Assembly: GCA_963513935.1 (NCBI GenBank) | Contig: OY740766.1 | Span: forward strand, 5,487,000 to 5,550,999 | Direction of reading: 5' to 3' | From: Aphrophora alni | Lineage: Eukaryota; Arthropoda; Insecta; Hemiptera; Aphrophoridae | DNA length: 64,000 bases | Shown here: positions 11,860 through 23,969 of the stretch, piece after piece | How positions within the stretch are numbered: the first letter of the stretch is position 1 | How the letters are laid out: each line of letters opens with the position of its first letter | Notes under the pieces: model-generated | Database searches by the model: none | Seen by the model: the letters and a program-made list of their open reading frames with translations, nothing else | What the model was told of the DNA's origin: nothing | Program-made: the position numbers and the translations under genes

Positions 11860-12140
11860 ACGGCCGCCATTTTGAAATGGATTTAGTTCTAGCAAAGAAA
11901 TTTTATACACTTATTCTACCTAATAAGATACGTATTTATACCAAATTTTAAGTTTCTATCTTAAATAAATCTTGATTTAAAAAATCCTTTGTACAAAACA
12001 CATACATACCGACAGACGGAAAACTAGTCACCGGAGACCATGTTTATATTGTGAAATATGTTTGTCTCGACCTAAGGAACATTTTTTTATGAATGTTCCC
12101 GAGAGTTTCAGGACACCTTGTATAGTATTATATATTTCAA
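11860..12140. repeat. Interspersed fragment with GGCCGCCATTTT motif (family D)
   Basis: It carries AAACGGCCGCCATTTTGAAA, then TTTATACCAAATTTTAAGTT, then ACATACATACCGACAGACGG, and ends near CAGGACACCTTGTATAGT. Related pieces with the (G)CCGCC/ATGGCGGCCATTTT motif occur near 27060-27240, 45005-45170 and 48490-48670. The CACCTTGTATA end is of a type common at insect transposon termini. Confidence 0.45.
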
Positions 12141-12310
12141 ATTGTAAATTTCTCATTTCTATGTATTAGTGTGTTGAAATGTATTTTTTTAACTTACTGG
12201 TCTTGTTCTGTTTGAGTCTCCCCATCACTTCAAAGTTAAACAGTAATTCACATCAAATTTCACACATCTACACCCTCCCAACTCAATTCAAAATTACCTT
12301 AGTTACTTAA

Positions 12311-12674
12311 GTGAGTACTCATAAATTGGATATTTGTATGGTGTCACCAATTGTCAGAAGAGAAGAAGTGTTGGTTAAGAGAAACGTGTTAGAAAAACAA
12401 GAATACAACCCAAGTTTCCATGGGTTAAGAAAGATACTCCCAACCCTCGATTATCCTAAAACTAAGTCAGAAGAGAAAAAAAGTTGGGCAAGAACTAGCT
12501 GTTATGAAAGATGAAAGACAGAACTCTAACTCAACACATGATTTCACTATGAGGAACGATTGGTATTATCCCAGAGTAAAGCAGAACCTAGGGCTGAATC
12601 AAAAATTATTTGTCACCAACATTTTAAAGTTACGGGTTGAAGGGCTCCGTCATAAAAGTTTGAATATCTTATAA
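12311..12674 (+). other. Two overlapping open frames of unknown nature
   Basis: A 67-codon frame starting at a GTG (12311-12514) overlaps by 11 bp a 56-codon ATG frame (12504-12674) in another phase. The second begins MKDERQNSNSTHDFTMRNDW. Both are polar, with fewer stops than the surroundings, so a frameshifted coding relic is possible. Part of the first (about 12345-12420, AGAAGAAGTGTTGGTTAAGA) also resembles family B. I recognise no domain. Confidence 0.2.
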
Positions 12675-13224
12675 ACAGCGAAAATGAATTCGATGAAAAT
12701 TTGGTGAAATTTGAAGACTAAACACATGTGTTAAACAGAAGTAAAAGAAAAAATATATTTTGTGAATATATGAGGATCTAACATGTGTTTAAAAGATTAT
12801 TGTAAATATTCAATTATAAATTGTATCGCTGATTATTTGAATAAATTACCAAATACTGAAGTTATTGAAGAAAGAATTGACACAAAACGTTTTGCAAAAA
12901 ACAAGAAGTTCATAAATTATTTGATGCGTTGTAGGCTTTCGTTTCTATGGCAACTAAATGAATCAGAATTCACTGCCGTTGTTTGTGTCATGGTTGGAAT
13001 GTGGAAGCTACTTACGTAAAGAGAAAATAGGAAGAAACAATTCCAAGAGAGACTTAGGTTTATTTGACAATAATTATGTTATACTAACCTTGACACTTTA
13101 ATAAGTTGTGATGGCTCATGTTACACGAATTTTCTTTTTGAAGTGACAATAATTTTGAGGTACTTGTATACTGGTTTAAAAATTTTGGTTTGCAAAAATA
13201 TTGGAGAAATGATACTGGATAAAT
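12675..13224. other. AT-rich stretch, nothing recognised
   Basis: A 78-codon frame at 12783-13019 is present but has no family resemblance and ordinary AT-rich composition, so it is not called as a gene. Confidence 0.3.
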
Positions 13225-13890
13225 AATTATTCACAAAGTCCAACAAACGGTACAAAAACATTGTACAAACTTCTCACTCATCTATCACCAAAACTAAATA
13301 GAAAGTAATCAAAACTAATTGTTCCCAAAAATCCCACTTCGGTAGTTGTCAATAACAAAATAAAATAAACCATGGGTACGTCTTTGAAGAATTAAAAGGG
13401 ACTAAATTTGCTTCGTTTGTGCCTTTAACAAGTCCTTAGCGCAAGTCGTAGCATATTCGATTAAAATCGAGCATTCAATTGAAACGAAACAAAGTTAATT
13501 TTTGTTCTGGCAATTATTCCTGAACCGAAGGACCATCGTTCCATAAACACGTCCTCCGAGTAAATAGTATTTTATTAAATGAAACTATTCTTGACCGCTA
13601 TGAAAGTGTAATTCTCAATTTGCAAATTATTTCTAACACGTAATAATGTTTTATTAACAGTTAGTTTAATAACAGGTTTGGATCACTAAAATGGAAGGAA
13701 TTCGGTACAATCATATAGTATTTTATAACAGCCCTATAGTCAGATTGTTATGTTTTTAACCGATAAATAACCAAAAGGAATTTTTGGAGGGGTGTATTTT
13801 CAAATACAACCAAATTTAATTGACATCGGTCCACACGCTTTGCACTGTAGAGCGCTGCACGTATGATAGATAGAGGGGCAAACCTCATTC
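13225..13890 (-). repeat. Family A copy, nearly full-length, reverse orientation
   Basis: Starts with ACGGTACAAAAACATTGTAC and TTCTCACTCATCTATCACC, then AACCATGGGTACGTC, TTTGCTTCGTTTGTGCC, AGGTTTGGATCACTAAAATG, ACATCGGTCCACACGC and ends near ATGATAGATAGAGGG. It holds almost all modules in the expected reverse order. Confidence 0.7.
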
Positions 13891-13959
13891 CAAACACCAC
13901 ATATTTTTAATCTCAGGATACCTCAAAATGGAAGAAACCTACCCAATACTATGTATTTG

Positions 13960-14640
13960 TGAGGGAAAACAGCAGATTCAATTAAATCTTGGTAATTTAC
14001 TAGAATAACAGCTTTCTTTCTTATTCCAGAACTTAGTAATACATTCTTTAAAAGTTCATTACATTCATGAAAATAGTGAAGGCTGTGTATAATAAATAAC
14101 CCCCTATAAATAATGAATCACCCTTAATAAGATAATAAAGCTATGATAATGTCCACATATCTGAAACCTTTTTAAAACAATTACAACATTCTAACAGTGA
14201 CTATACTATTTACACGGGCATTGTGAAACACCTATAAGCTTTCATTATACACACGTGTACATGAAAGGTAAACAAATGTACAAATGACAACCAGGATTAT
14301 TCAATGATGGATGTTTGCAAGGGATAAAATCTTCACGTATTTACGCTGCCAACAAATATTAGGTAAACCAAAAGTACTCGGACAGTCAATGTTTATATTG
14401 ATTTTCAGACTGCATTAGAGTTCATACTACGTTATGGTATATACTACTATTTAAAATATAGTTTAGATTTATCGGTTTATATTTACAATTAGTAAAATGT
14501 AACCTTGCTTATTTAATACAAGATTGAACTTTCCGGCGTATAAGTAGTACAAAGAAAGGTATGTGATAGGTCAAGAAATCTATGTTGAGTTTTGCGGATA
14601 CGTCCCCTTTGAGATCCCACCAGGTTCGAAAATAGTGATT
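13960..14640. other. AT-rich stretch, nothing recognised
   Basis: No gene or named repeat can be supported. Confidence 0.3.
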
Positions 14641-15180
14641 TATCGAATGCTGTCTATCTGTTTGATGACATGAACCTATTTAAATCAAATTTTGTTATGT
14701 GAGCAAAGTTTGGTTATACTCTGGAACTTTTTGTTAACTCAATATTCGAGGTTAGTTTTAATTATTTTTTTTAAATTACTATTTTCCATATTTTTTCTCA
14801 AGTCTTTACTTTAACGACTCAAACGAGACTTTTCAGTCGCCATCTTTCCAAAAAAAGTAGATACGCGATTTATCGGTAAACAATATAAAAAATCGGCCAT
14901 GTAAACTGTTATATAATAGATATCTATAAGTAATTATTAAAAACGATATTGGACTAATCATCATTTGGCCAGCATTAAATGACGATTCCTAACATCGTAA
15001 ATTAATAAATATTCTATTTTAATTTTACCGCTTTAAATTTTGTTTTTATAAATAACTTTCAATATTTATAAGGACGATAATTTTAAAAGTAGTTACATGT
15101 ATTTTTTCTCCTAGATAATTTAAAGAACCTATAATGTCAAATAATTTTAAAATATATTAAAACAGTTTTGAAAATCTGAA
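14640..15180 (+). repeat. Family A copy, left half
   Basis: Begins with ATGCTGTCTATCTGTTTGAT, then TTTAAATCAAATTTTGTTAT and a decayed middle containing CGCCATCTTTCCAAAAAAAG-like and GCGATTTATCGGTAAAC modules. The right-end modules are missing or too diverged to see. Confidence 0.45.
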
Positions 15181-15649
15181 AATTACGAACTGAAACCTAA
15201 TTACCACAAAAAATCTAATGCGTCAATTTTCTTAAAGTCACAAAACTGATATAAAACTATGAGAATTTGTTCAGAGTCCCAAAAAATCTATAAGAAAAGC
15301 CTTAGCAGAATTGGATGTTTCACAAATCCCTAGTGAATGAATTCTGAAACATTTGGGATGTCCTAGGTTAATTCATAGCTTATTGGATGACCAAGATAAG
15401 ATATGTGGCTGCCATTTAGTGAGGATAATGTTTTTGATAGCTTCGTGTGGGTCAATGTGACTACTTTCTAGTTATCAGGTCACTGTTAACCGACGTAATT
15501 GTGTTTACAGATATAGTCAGAATATATATTTTATATTAGAACAGCAATGATGCCAACCTAGCGTTATTATTTGGGACAGTTTTTCACGTACTGGTATTTT
15601 AAGACCAATTTTACCTTTTCCTAATTAACGTAACGGGGAAATTTCATGT

Positions 15650-15835
15650 TATGGATCAAACTATCGTGCAGCGTGTTTGCGGATACATCAGTTTCAGGTC
15701 GGTGATCTACAGCCCAAACATCAGGATCGAATTTTATCAAATTTGGTATAGGGTCGTATTTTGGTCCAATCTCCCAACGGTTTTTTCTTCCTGTAACTCA
15801 AAATTTGGCGTAGGTGCCATAATAATAATAATAAA
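15650..15835 (+). repeat. Family A left-end fragment
   Basis: Contains CATCAGGATCGAATTTTATC, AAATTTGGTATAGGGTCG, TTTTGGTCCAATCTCCC, AACTCAAAATTTGGCGTAGG and GTGCCATAATAATAATA. The 89-codon frame at 15651-15920 is this repeat read through and is not a gene. Confidence 0.6.
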
Positions 15836-16079
15836 AAAAAAGAAAAGACTTTCTCATAATGAACATCTTCTCAACATTTTCTTTTCTTGTTTTCATCTCT
15901 TAAAATATACAGATTTTTGAGTTGTAGTTTTAAAAAATTGTCCAAGACTTGTTATAAAATACTAAAACAATTACGATTTATCGATTTTGCTTCAAGTTTA
16001 AAAAAAATAAATAATAAAATATGGCAAAACCCTCTTTATTATCACTAAAGATGATCGTTTATAAGATTGCAATGTTGTA

Positions 16080-17590
16080 GGTGATAAAAAAATAGCTGGA
16101 TGTGATTGAATAACTAGATTTGATAGCAAAAGGTAGATGTAGTCGTAATACCCAGACGTTATCTCAATAGTTAAATGTGTTCACAATAGCTGGATGTGTT
16201 CACAATAGCTAAATGTGATTACTTACGTTTGATTTCAATTGCTAGATGTGAATGCAATAGTTGGAGTTATCACAATACCACCGTCAATAATAGTGCCAAA
16301 TAAGTAGGCTCGGTAGAAGTATCATAGTTTGTGATATCAAAGTTTCTACGAGTGTGACCGCAATAACTAAAGTGGTCTATATAGCTAGAAATTATTGTAA
16401 TAACTAGAAGTGTTCGCAATATTTAGATGTAATCTAGATAGCTAGAAGTGATGGCAATAATTAGATGTGATCTCTTAGCTAGAAGTGATAGCAACAGTTG
16501 GATGTGATTGTAATATATAGATTTGATCACAATAGCTAGATTTAATTCCATAGATAGTTTTGATCGTAATGTCTGGATGTAATCACAATAGCTATCTAAG
16601 ATCAAAATAGCTACATTTTGTAATGATCACAATAGCTTCATTTGATCGCAAATGGTGAACAAAGTAGCTAGATGTGATCGCTTATCAAGATGTGATCGCT
16701 AATCAATATGTGATCGCTTAGCTTATCAAGATGTGATCGATTATCAAGATTTGATCGCTTATTAAGATGTGATCGCTAATCAATATGTGATCGTTTAGCT
16801 TATTAAGATGTGGTCGCTAATCAATAGGTGATCGCTTAGCTTATCAAGATGAGATCGCTTATCAAGATGTGATCGCTTATTAAGATGTGATCGCTAATCA
16901 ATATGTGATCGCTTAGCTTATCAAGATGTGATCGATTATCAAGATTTGATCGCTTATTAAGATGTGATCGCTAATCAATATGTGATCGTTTAGCTTATTA
17001 AGATGTGGTCGCTAATCAATAGGTGATCGCTTAGCTTATCAAGATGAGATCGCTTATCAAGATGTGATCGCTTATTAAGATGTGATCGCTAATCAATATG
17101 TGATCGCTTAGCTTATCAAGATGTGATCGATTATCAAGATTTGATCGCTTATTAAGATGTGATCGCTAATCAATATGTGATCGTTTAGCTTATTAAGATG
17201 TGGTCGCTAATCAATAGGTGATCGCTTAGCTTATCAAGATGAGATCGCTTATCAAGATGTGATCGCTTATTAAGATGTGATCGCTAATCAATATGTGATC
17301 GCTTAGCTTATCAAGATGTGATCGATTATCAAGATGTGATAGCTAATTAAGATGTGATCGCTTAGCTTATCAAGATGTGATCGCTAATCAATATGTGATC
17401 GCTTAGCTTATCAAGATGTGATCGCTTATCAAGATGTGATTGCTTAGCTTATCAAGATGTGATAGTATTACCTTGACGTGATCGCCATAGATGTATTTGA
17501 TCGCAAAAGAGATATTTGATCGCAACATGTAGACGTGATTGTAATAGCTTTATTTAATCGTAATAGCTAGCAGTGATCACAATAAATAGC
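16080..17590. repeat. Satellite of ~18-22 bp units with a homogenised core
   Basis: The basic unit is variants of GATGTGATCGC-(A)ATAGCTA in the left flank and TCAAGATGTGATCGCTTA in the core. From 16080 to about 16660 and after about 17460 the units are strongly diverged and interrupted (for example 16268-16345). From about 16660 to 17460 they are nearly identical. Unit variants such as GATCGATTA, GATCGTTTA, GTGGTCGC and GAGATCGC mark fixed positions within a larger period. The minus-strand frame at 16423-16605 is repeat translation. Confidence 0.92.
16721..17305. repeat. 195-bp higher-order repeat, three full copies
   Basis: The landmark GCTTATCAAGATGTGATCGA starts at 16721, 16916, 17111 and 17306, exactly 195 bp apart each time. 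Each 195-bp block contains the same ordered set of variant monomers (GATCGATTA, then TTTGATCGC, TGATCGTTTAGC, TGTGGTCGC, ATAGGTGATCGC, GATGAGATCGC). A fourth block starts at 17306 and diverges after about 30 bp. Confidence 0.92.
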
Positions 17591-20090
17591 TTTTTGCTAA
17601 AATGATTGGTTCATGGAGTTAATGCTTCGTGATATTTCCCATGCAATTGTTCGACCCCAATCACGTCCTCATAAATTTCATCCTTCAGATAAACTAATTT
17701 AAAAATTATTAGTGAGCAGAATGTTTCCACCACGAATACTAAAGTTTAAATGACAATCGTTAATCCACGTTGGGAAATGTATCCTAACGAAATCTTTGTA
17801 AGGAATAAACATTGTAGACTATAAAAAGTGCATTTTATTTATAACATCTAAGTAAACAAAATAATACCAAGATTATGTTGTACCTATGACTCTAGGTTTT
17901 TCATCCAAAACAATATTTTTCTATACAACGTAAGTGTGAGAAAGAAAATAATAAATAAAATGAAATATGAAATATTATGAATTGTATTATTACACTGGTT
18001 ATTGGAATAGCAGTCTGAGCCCCCCTCCCCGCATTACCTCATACGGTGATATTACATTTATATATTTCAATACCAAAGCAAATCTGAAATATTTCTGGCA
18101 ATGTTTTATAGTATTATATTTTGATATTTTATTAGTTTTTTAATACTTGCAACGTACTTTTTCTTTTTTGGTTGTAAAATACGTGTTAAAAACAAATTTA
18201 AGTGGTCTGCCTTTTTGATGATACTTACCGCATATTAATTATTGTTCAATTTATATAAATAAAACTGTTTAAATGCCCGTAAGAGTGAGTTTTGTATTTT
18301 TTAAATGTTAAAATCCGTAACACCACCTTAAAGTTAAATTAAAAAATGACATAAAAATACGAAGCATCGTAAAAACCAGTAAATACAAATGTTAGGCTTT
18401 ATTTTGGGTATCTATGATGGTTTTATTTTAAACTTTACTGGATAATGATAGGTTTGTCATATTATTGGCATAATTTATTCGGATATTTGCATTATTTGTG
18501 TTTATAAAGAGGAATGCAGGGTTTTTCAAGAGTATGAATCTACTCTCGTTAGTAAAAATCTAGACCAAATGAGTGCAACACATACAAGTAGAATAAGACT
18601 AGTTTAAAACTAAACTAGAAACGTAACAATTTAGCCAGAGTCACAGCTAGGTCTGGCGGTCAAAATAACTAAGATTATATTATACAATCGTGATCAGAAA
18701 AAAAAACTACAAATAAATAAAACTACACGTTAACACAATCATGGAATTACAAACACCAAGTTGATACGTAGGTCAACTGAACAAAAATATAATATGCCTA
18801 ACAGGTTGTATCGGAATAAACAATCTTTGTCTCTTTTTTCAAGAATTTAGAAACTCCTTACGCTTTAGTGACTTTATCAACGTTTTTGTGAAGATTTAAC
18901 CTGAATTCTCTTACTTAAGGAAGTAGAATTTTTATATTCAGTTTTTAATAATTGAAGCCATAACGGTTTTATTTCTACACTGGTTTGACTAATAGGATAC
19001 CATAAGTGATTTGAATAGTGTACGGTATCAATAAGAATTTTAAAATACCTTACGTCTTACGGACTTTTAAAGTCACCATAAAAACAAACTTATGTACAGT
19101 ATCCTCAATGTAGGAATGTGTCTGGGTTGGAGAGGAAAAGAGGGGCCCCCACAATAAAAAAATATTGACTTCAAATGCTTCTATGTAAACGCCCACCCTA
19201 CTTTCGTTTCTTTTATCGGTATAAATGAGAATTTAACGTTTACAAAAATTAAACTTTTAAAAATTAACTTGTACTTAAACTTAAGAATTAAATGTAACTA
19301 AGCAGTAATTTGCGTACCTAGTTTTCTTGGAATGGGGTGTCACGTTAGGGAAGCAAGTAGAAGGGAGGACACGCCCATTACACCAGACACACTCCTAGTC
19401 TGAGGCTACTGTAGATGACTTTAATGGAGTTTTTGGAATTTTGTTACCCCTTCATTTGAGGAACAATATTAAGTTGTCAGGTAATAAACATTGCTACATA
19501 AGTGTTCCTTTGTTAAAACACCAAATTGTTTACTGCCTTAAGAATCTGATAGAACACAAGCTTCTTGAATTTTATTGATTACAAAACGACAATTGAACGT
19601 CACCTGTAGAATCAGTTAAAATAAAGGACAACCAATAAAGTAAAACAGTCTAATCAGATCGAGTCCACTCAACACGATTTCCCCAAGGAAAACAGGTAGT
19701 AGATGATCTGGGACTTGAAATCATTTACCAAGAGCAGCGTGATGGTTAATGTTGAGTAATTGTGAGGGCTGAAGAACCACAGTGACATGTATACAGTAGG
19801 GTAGCTTTACAGTATTTTATACTGACTTATTATCGGAATGTCAGAATTTTTTTTAAGCCTTGATTGGATTTTGAAATGTAAACCTAGTTTCGAGAGAGAT
19901 GTGACTCTATAGGGTTTCTCAAAATCGGAGTATACAAATTCGTTTATATAGCAGTGAACTATGAAGATTCAAACTTGTGTGCGAAGTTGTAAGCATTAAA
20001 AAAATACTTTTTAGAAATAATAGGCAAGAAACTGAAAGAACATAGACCGCTCTGGAGTTCATCCATTGTGAGTGCGAGTATGACAAACCA
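17591..20090. other. Long AT-rich stretch with weak open frames only
   Basis: No gene can be supported over 2.5 kb. One non-ATG frame at about 19399-19597 stays open for 65 codons (its interior includes SGNKHCYISVPLLKHQIVYC), but it matches no family I know and may be chance. Confidence 0.3.
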
Positions 20091-20094
20091 GAAG

Positions 20095-20195
20095 GTAGAT
20101 CCTTCTTAGGTTAGATGTATTTCTAGGTTATATTCTTCTCTTTCACCTTTCCTGTCAGGTCCTTGATCTATTCCGACTCTATTTGAGGTCTTCAC
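20095..20195 (-). repeat. Family B fragment, reverse orientation
   Basis: Reads AGGTAGATCCTTCTTAGG, then CCTTTCCTGTCAGGTCCTTG and CTATTCCGACTCTATTTGAG. It is the reverse complement of the family B core, but diverged. Confidence 0.45.
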
Positions 20196-21134
20196 TGTAT
20201 TTTATTTTTTATTTTTCAACTTTTTTGTTGTCCTTTAAAAAAAAAAACGATGATGACCGAGTTATTTTTAACCTTATACAACTCGAAAGAAACATATAAA
20301 TATGTATATATAAGGCCAACTAGATAAAATCGTTCCCGATATATTTTAAAGAATTTACAAATTTTTAAAATTTTTTTTACAAATTTACAGTTTTTTAAAA
20401 ATAATTAGTTTTATTGTATGACTGTTTATATAATAAATTTTATTAATTCATGGAGATTTGACAATTAAGCATACACGGTTTTTTCATTATTGGGGGGGGA
20501 GGGGGTTGCGAAATCTGTCACTAATAATGACAGATGCACGTGTATGAGCCTTATGATCGAGATATAATAACATTTTATTCATTTGTATGATAAACTCTTC
20601 GAATATTGAAACTTTATGGCGTTTTTGACATATCTTTAACAGTAGGTTGAAATATAGAGAGGTGTTTGATAAAGTCTAGCAGTTTCTAACTGGATTATTA
20701 AATCTATAAATTATCGCAGTTGACGTTGTGAAGTTCTGTTCAAAGTAGTTAGTATTCTTTAAAAATAAATGAAACAACGATCTGAACTGGAATTACTTAA
20801 CAGTGTTCAAATTCTTATTATCCATTAACACCATTTCTTCATCTAAATTTCGTCTTCTGCAATGTAATTATTATTCTGTCACTCCTCCAGTTCACATTGG
20901 AGGCACATGTCTCTTGGAGACAGATAAACAGAGAAACATGGAATATACAGTATTAATGCTTCATTCTTAGCGTTTGATATTTCAGACATTGGTTTACAGA
21001 GTGTTTGGAAAGTTCAGAAACGGTTAAATAACTTACAGAAGGCATTAAAACTTTGATTTTAATGAAATTCAATTTATGTGTTTATGTCACAAGGGAAGAA
21101 GTTTATGCCCTATTATACTAAACAATTTTTATTT

Positions 21135-21300
21135 TTCAAAACTGAGTCAATAGTTCATTTTTACACTTTTTTTTTACTGACAAGTACAAATAAGACGTTT
21201 TGGCGACTCAAAGTTTTATTTAATATTTGTATTGTGATTGGCGTGTGGAAAGGTTTTACAATATTTTTGTACAGTTTATTACATTTTTGATGTTTTCTTT
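21135..21300 (+). repeat. Family A right-end fragment
   Basis: Contains GTTCATTTTTACACTTTTT, ACGTTTTGGCGACTCAAAG, then GGCGTGTGGAAAGGTTTTAC and AATATTTTTGTACAGTTTA. It resembles the 8788-8925 copy most closely (both share the TTTTGGCGAC motif). The 70-codon frame at 21078-21290 overlaps it. Confidence 0.6.
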
Positions 21301-21924
21301 AGGTGAATTATAATCTACCCGATTTTTATAGGTTTAGAAAATATAAAATAAATTATGTGTACATGCAAGTAGTTGTTATTTAACAATGGATTAGAGGAAA
21401 ATTTAAACGATTGCTTATTCTTCAACGATCAGCTAGGTCGACTTTTCACATAACGAGTTGTAAATTTATACTTGTAAAACCCTTTTCCACAACTTATTCC
21501 TGTAAAAGCCTAGCGGAAAATTTGGTAAACAAAAATATTCTTAAAGCGTAAATGTGTAAGAGTATCAGCATACTAATGCCACGAGACATAAGCAAATAAC
21601 AGATGCTGATATAAATTGCGTTTTATTGTGAAACGTATCCGCGTATATAAAAGTAATATGCGTAGAAAACAACAGAAACGAAACCAAGTTAAAACAAAGA
21701 ACATGAACAAAGTGAGAGTTTTGGGGAAAAGGGTGAAATGGGACTTGATCATGGAAACTTTACGTTCACTAAGCTCTAGAGTTTTGACACTATTTCTCTT
21801 AACATTTTACCTTTTACTTTTTCACATATACGTAGTATAATGAATGTTATGCGATGGGTCAAATATTGATGTCAAGTTTGTGTGTGCTTATATCCTATTT
21901 GAAGTCTCCTGGTCCGAAAAGTGT

Positions 21925-22730
21925 TTTGTGGACTGTCTGTCATTTACAGTAAAGACGTGTAGACAGATTTTATTCATATTTTGTTTGTAGGCATATTTTG
22001 GCCACATTGGATGTTATTTTGTTAATAACTTAAATTTTGAGGGTAGATCCCATAAGAAATAACACAAAATTGTGATTTTCTGAAAGAAAAGTAAATTAAA
22101 TGATTTCCTTCTAAATACCCCCCAAAAACGCATTTGTTACCATCTCTCAAAAATATCAGTTCTTAAGTTATCAGTAAAAACAAAAATAAATCATAAGCCA
22201 TGTAACTATAAAATTCTTCTTTTAAAATTTTTTTTTTTTATATAAAATGGTTCTACCAGTTTCGTTCAAATTATTATAAACATTGTAGTGAAGATTAATA
22301 ACACGAACCTGTGTTCCAAATTGCAAATAAATGAATTATTAGGGTTCAGAAATATTTGACAAAAACAAAATTAAACCATAACTACCGCTAATAAAAGTTG
22401 GATTTTAATAAAATACGACTTACGTAGAGGATGTAACGAGAGATACATTATTACGTTCTTATTTAAAATTATAAATATTTTTTCACAATAACTGTTTACG
22501 GCTCACTTTCACACTTTGAGAGTTTACCGAAGTGGCGAATTTAGTAACGATTAAAACTCCTTTATATAAATATATTTATATATTTCAATAGGTGGCATCC
22601 ATGGTTCACTTCATTTATTGATAGATAACGTTTTGGCGAAGATTAGTTTTGATTTGTTTTTATTGGGTTTTGGTCATGAGGGTGTGGGAAATTTTGTTCA
22701 ATATATTTGCACCGTTTGAGTTACTCCAAA
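21925..22730 (+). repeat. Family A copy, full-length
   Basis: All modules are in order: GTGGACTGTCTGTCATTTAC at the left, AGGCATATTTTGGCCACATT, AATTTTGAGGGTAGATCCC, GTTCTACCAGTTTCGTTCAA, GAAGATTAATAACACGAACC, AGGTGGCATCCATGGTTCAC, TTTTGGTCATGAGGGTGTGG and TTCAATATATTTGCACCG at the right. About 0.8 kb. This is a good reference copy for the family. Confidence 0.7.
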
Positions 22731-22739
22731 AATCATCAT

Positions 22740-23390
22740 TGTAAGGTTGGTAATAATTGACAAATATGTCAAAAGTTATATCCATTAACTATAACGATCC
22801 CAAAAGTTACTTTTTATAAACTTGCGTATTTAAGAGTTAAAAAGTCGTTCCGAACTCTCTAATTTGTACAGTATATATAATTTTTGCAAACTTTCCAGAT
22901 TGTCTTCAAACTTAGTAAAACACTCTTCACCCGCCACTATTTCAAATGTAATTTTTGTAAAGCTTTTTATAAACTTGTCTAATTAAAAATTAGTAAAGCC
23001 TCTTAAAATGAAAATATTTATATTCCATGATGGAAACAAGATGAATACTTCGTTGGCAAGACAAAGTTTTCTTAGGATATTCACCTCAATACTTCGGAGT
23101 TCTGTAATAATCCAAGAGAAAATAAGTCTGTTATTAATTGGAAATAATTTCTCGGCTTCCAACTTCTAAGTGTTCTGCAAACTCAGTTTGATTTAGACAA
23201 TTATCACAAGGGTTTTTTTAATGAAAAGTACAATTGAATTCTAAAGGATATAAACATGCTTAACAATACTTTTAATCTCATGTGTTCTGGCATCTAAGGT
23301 AGGCCTACTTTCATTAAATGTGAAAACGTTTTTTAGATAAAAATTATAATTTTTTTTGTTTATTGTTTACAGGCTAAGAAACTGGCCATG
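22740..23390. other. AT-rich stretch, nothing recognised
   Basis: No gene can be supported. Confidence 0.3.
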
Positions 23391-23393
23391 AAG

Positions 23394-23520
23394 CCCTGGT
23401 CCTCGAACACTTTAAAAGCGTCAGGGTCTGGAGAGAAGAGTAGTTGGTCAAGAGCTCCCTGATAGGAATAATAAGATAGAGGGATTTAATCTAAGACTAC
23501 CGAAGAAAGTCGTACACACA
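23394..23520 (+). repeat. Interspersed family B, copy 1
   Basis: Family B is defined here from about ten copies. Its core order is CTCGAATACT-(A)-AAAGCGTCAGG(A)T(T)GG, GAGAAGA--AGTTGGTCAAGAG, CCTGATAGGAA, AGAGAGGGATCTAA(CCC)AAG, ACCAGCTAGGTT, then CTCGGGATTGCCAC. It is about 180 bp. This copy has CCTCGAACACTTTAAAAGCG, TAGTTGGTCAAGAGCTCCCT and ATAGAGGGATTTAATCTAAG. It lies 0.26 kb upstream of a LINE remnant in the same orientation, but other copies have no LINE beside them. Confidence 0.65.
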
Positions 23521-23780
23521 GATAGTGTCCTCCTGTTTGCTACAATTATAATCCCTACAAGTGAGATAATGAGGGATTAAACAAACATTAAATTACGCCG
23601 ACTGTTCGTCGTGTAATTTTGTTTTTAAAGAGTTTATGGTTCATTTTGGTTCATCAATCACATCATCATTTGCTGGTAGAAGAAACAAGAGAACCAGGAA
23701 ATTACCACTACGTACACAAATAAATAGGAACAGGAAAGGACTCAAAAAATTGAGAAAACAGCACGTGCAAAAAGTCTTAA

Positions 23781-23969
23781 CCCGACTTCAGACTGTGGAT
23801 GGATAGAAAATACGGAAAATGTAGCAACCATCTGACCTAAAACTTCAATGATTATGGATGCTTTGCAAGCCGTGATAAACGCTTTTCCATCAATGAGGCA
23901 AACACCTGTGAATATTGTCCTGAAGCAGACACATTTATAAATACAGAAGTAGGGATGAGGGAGGTGTAA
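23781..23969 (+). pseudogene. Non-LTR retrotransposon (R1/I-type LINE), C-terminal remnant
   Basis: This 63-codon frame contains one internal TAA. It opens PDFRLWMDRKYGKCSNHLT, then (after the stop) NDYGCFASRDKRFSINEANT, then CEYCPEAD. This is the order at the C-terminus of insect R1/I/LOA-type reverse transcriptases: an IPD-W segment, a HLTQ-GHGCF segment, then the HxxC/CxxC zinc-knuckle lead-in CxxC. The expected following HTLFECPRW segment is decayed to a short REV before a stop. Only the tail of ORF2 remains, so it is a truncated dead copy. Family resemblance is from memory of the motifs, not a search. Confidence 0.72.

Noticed and set aside
12480..12674. Host exon ending or starting near the overlapping frames at 12.3-12.7 kb
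   Set aside because: No convincing splice signals and no recognised domain; part resembles family B.
16660..17460. Possible CRISPR array
   Set aside because: Units are contiguous with no unique spacers, the context is eukaryotic, and the pattern is a satellite with a 195-bp period.
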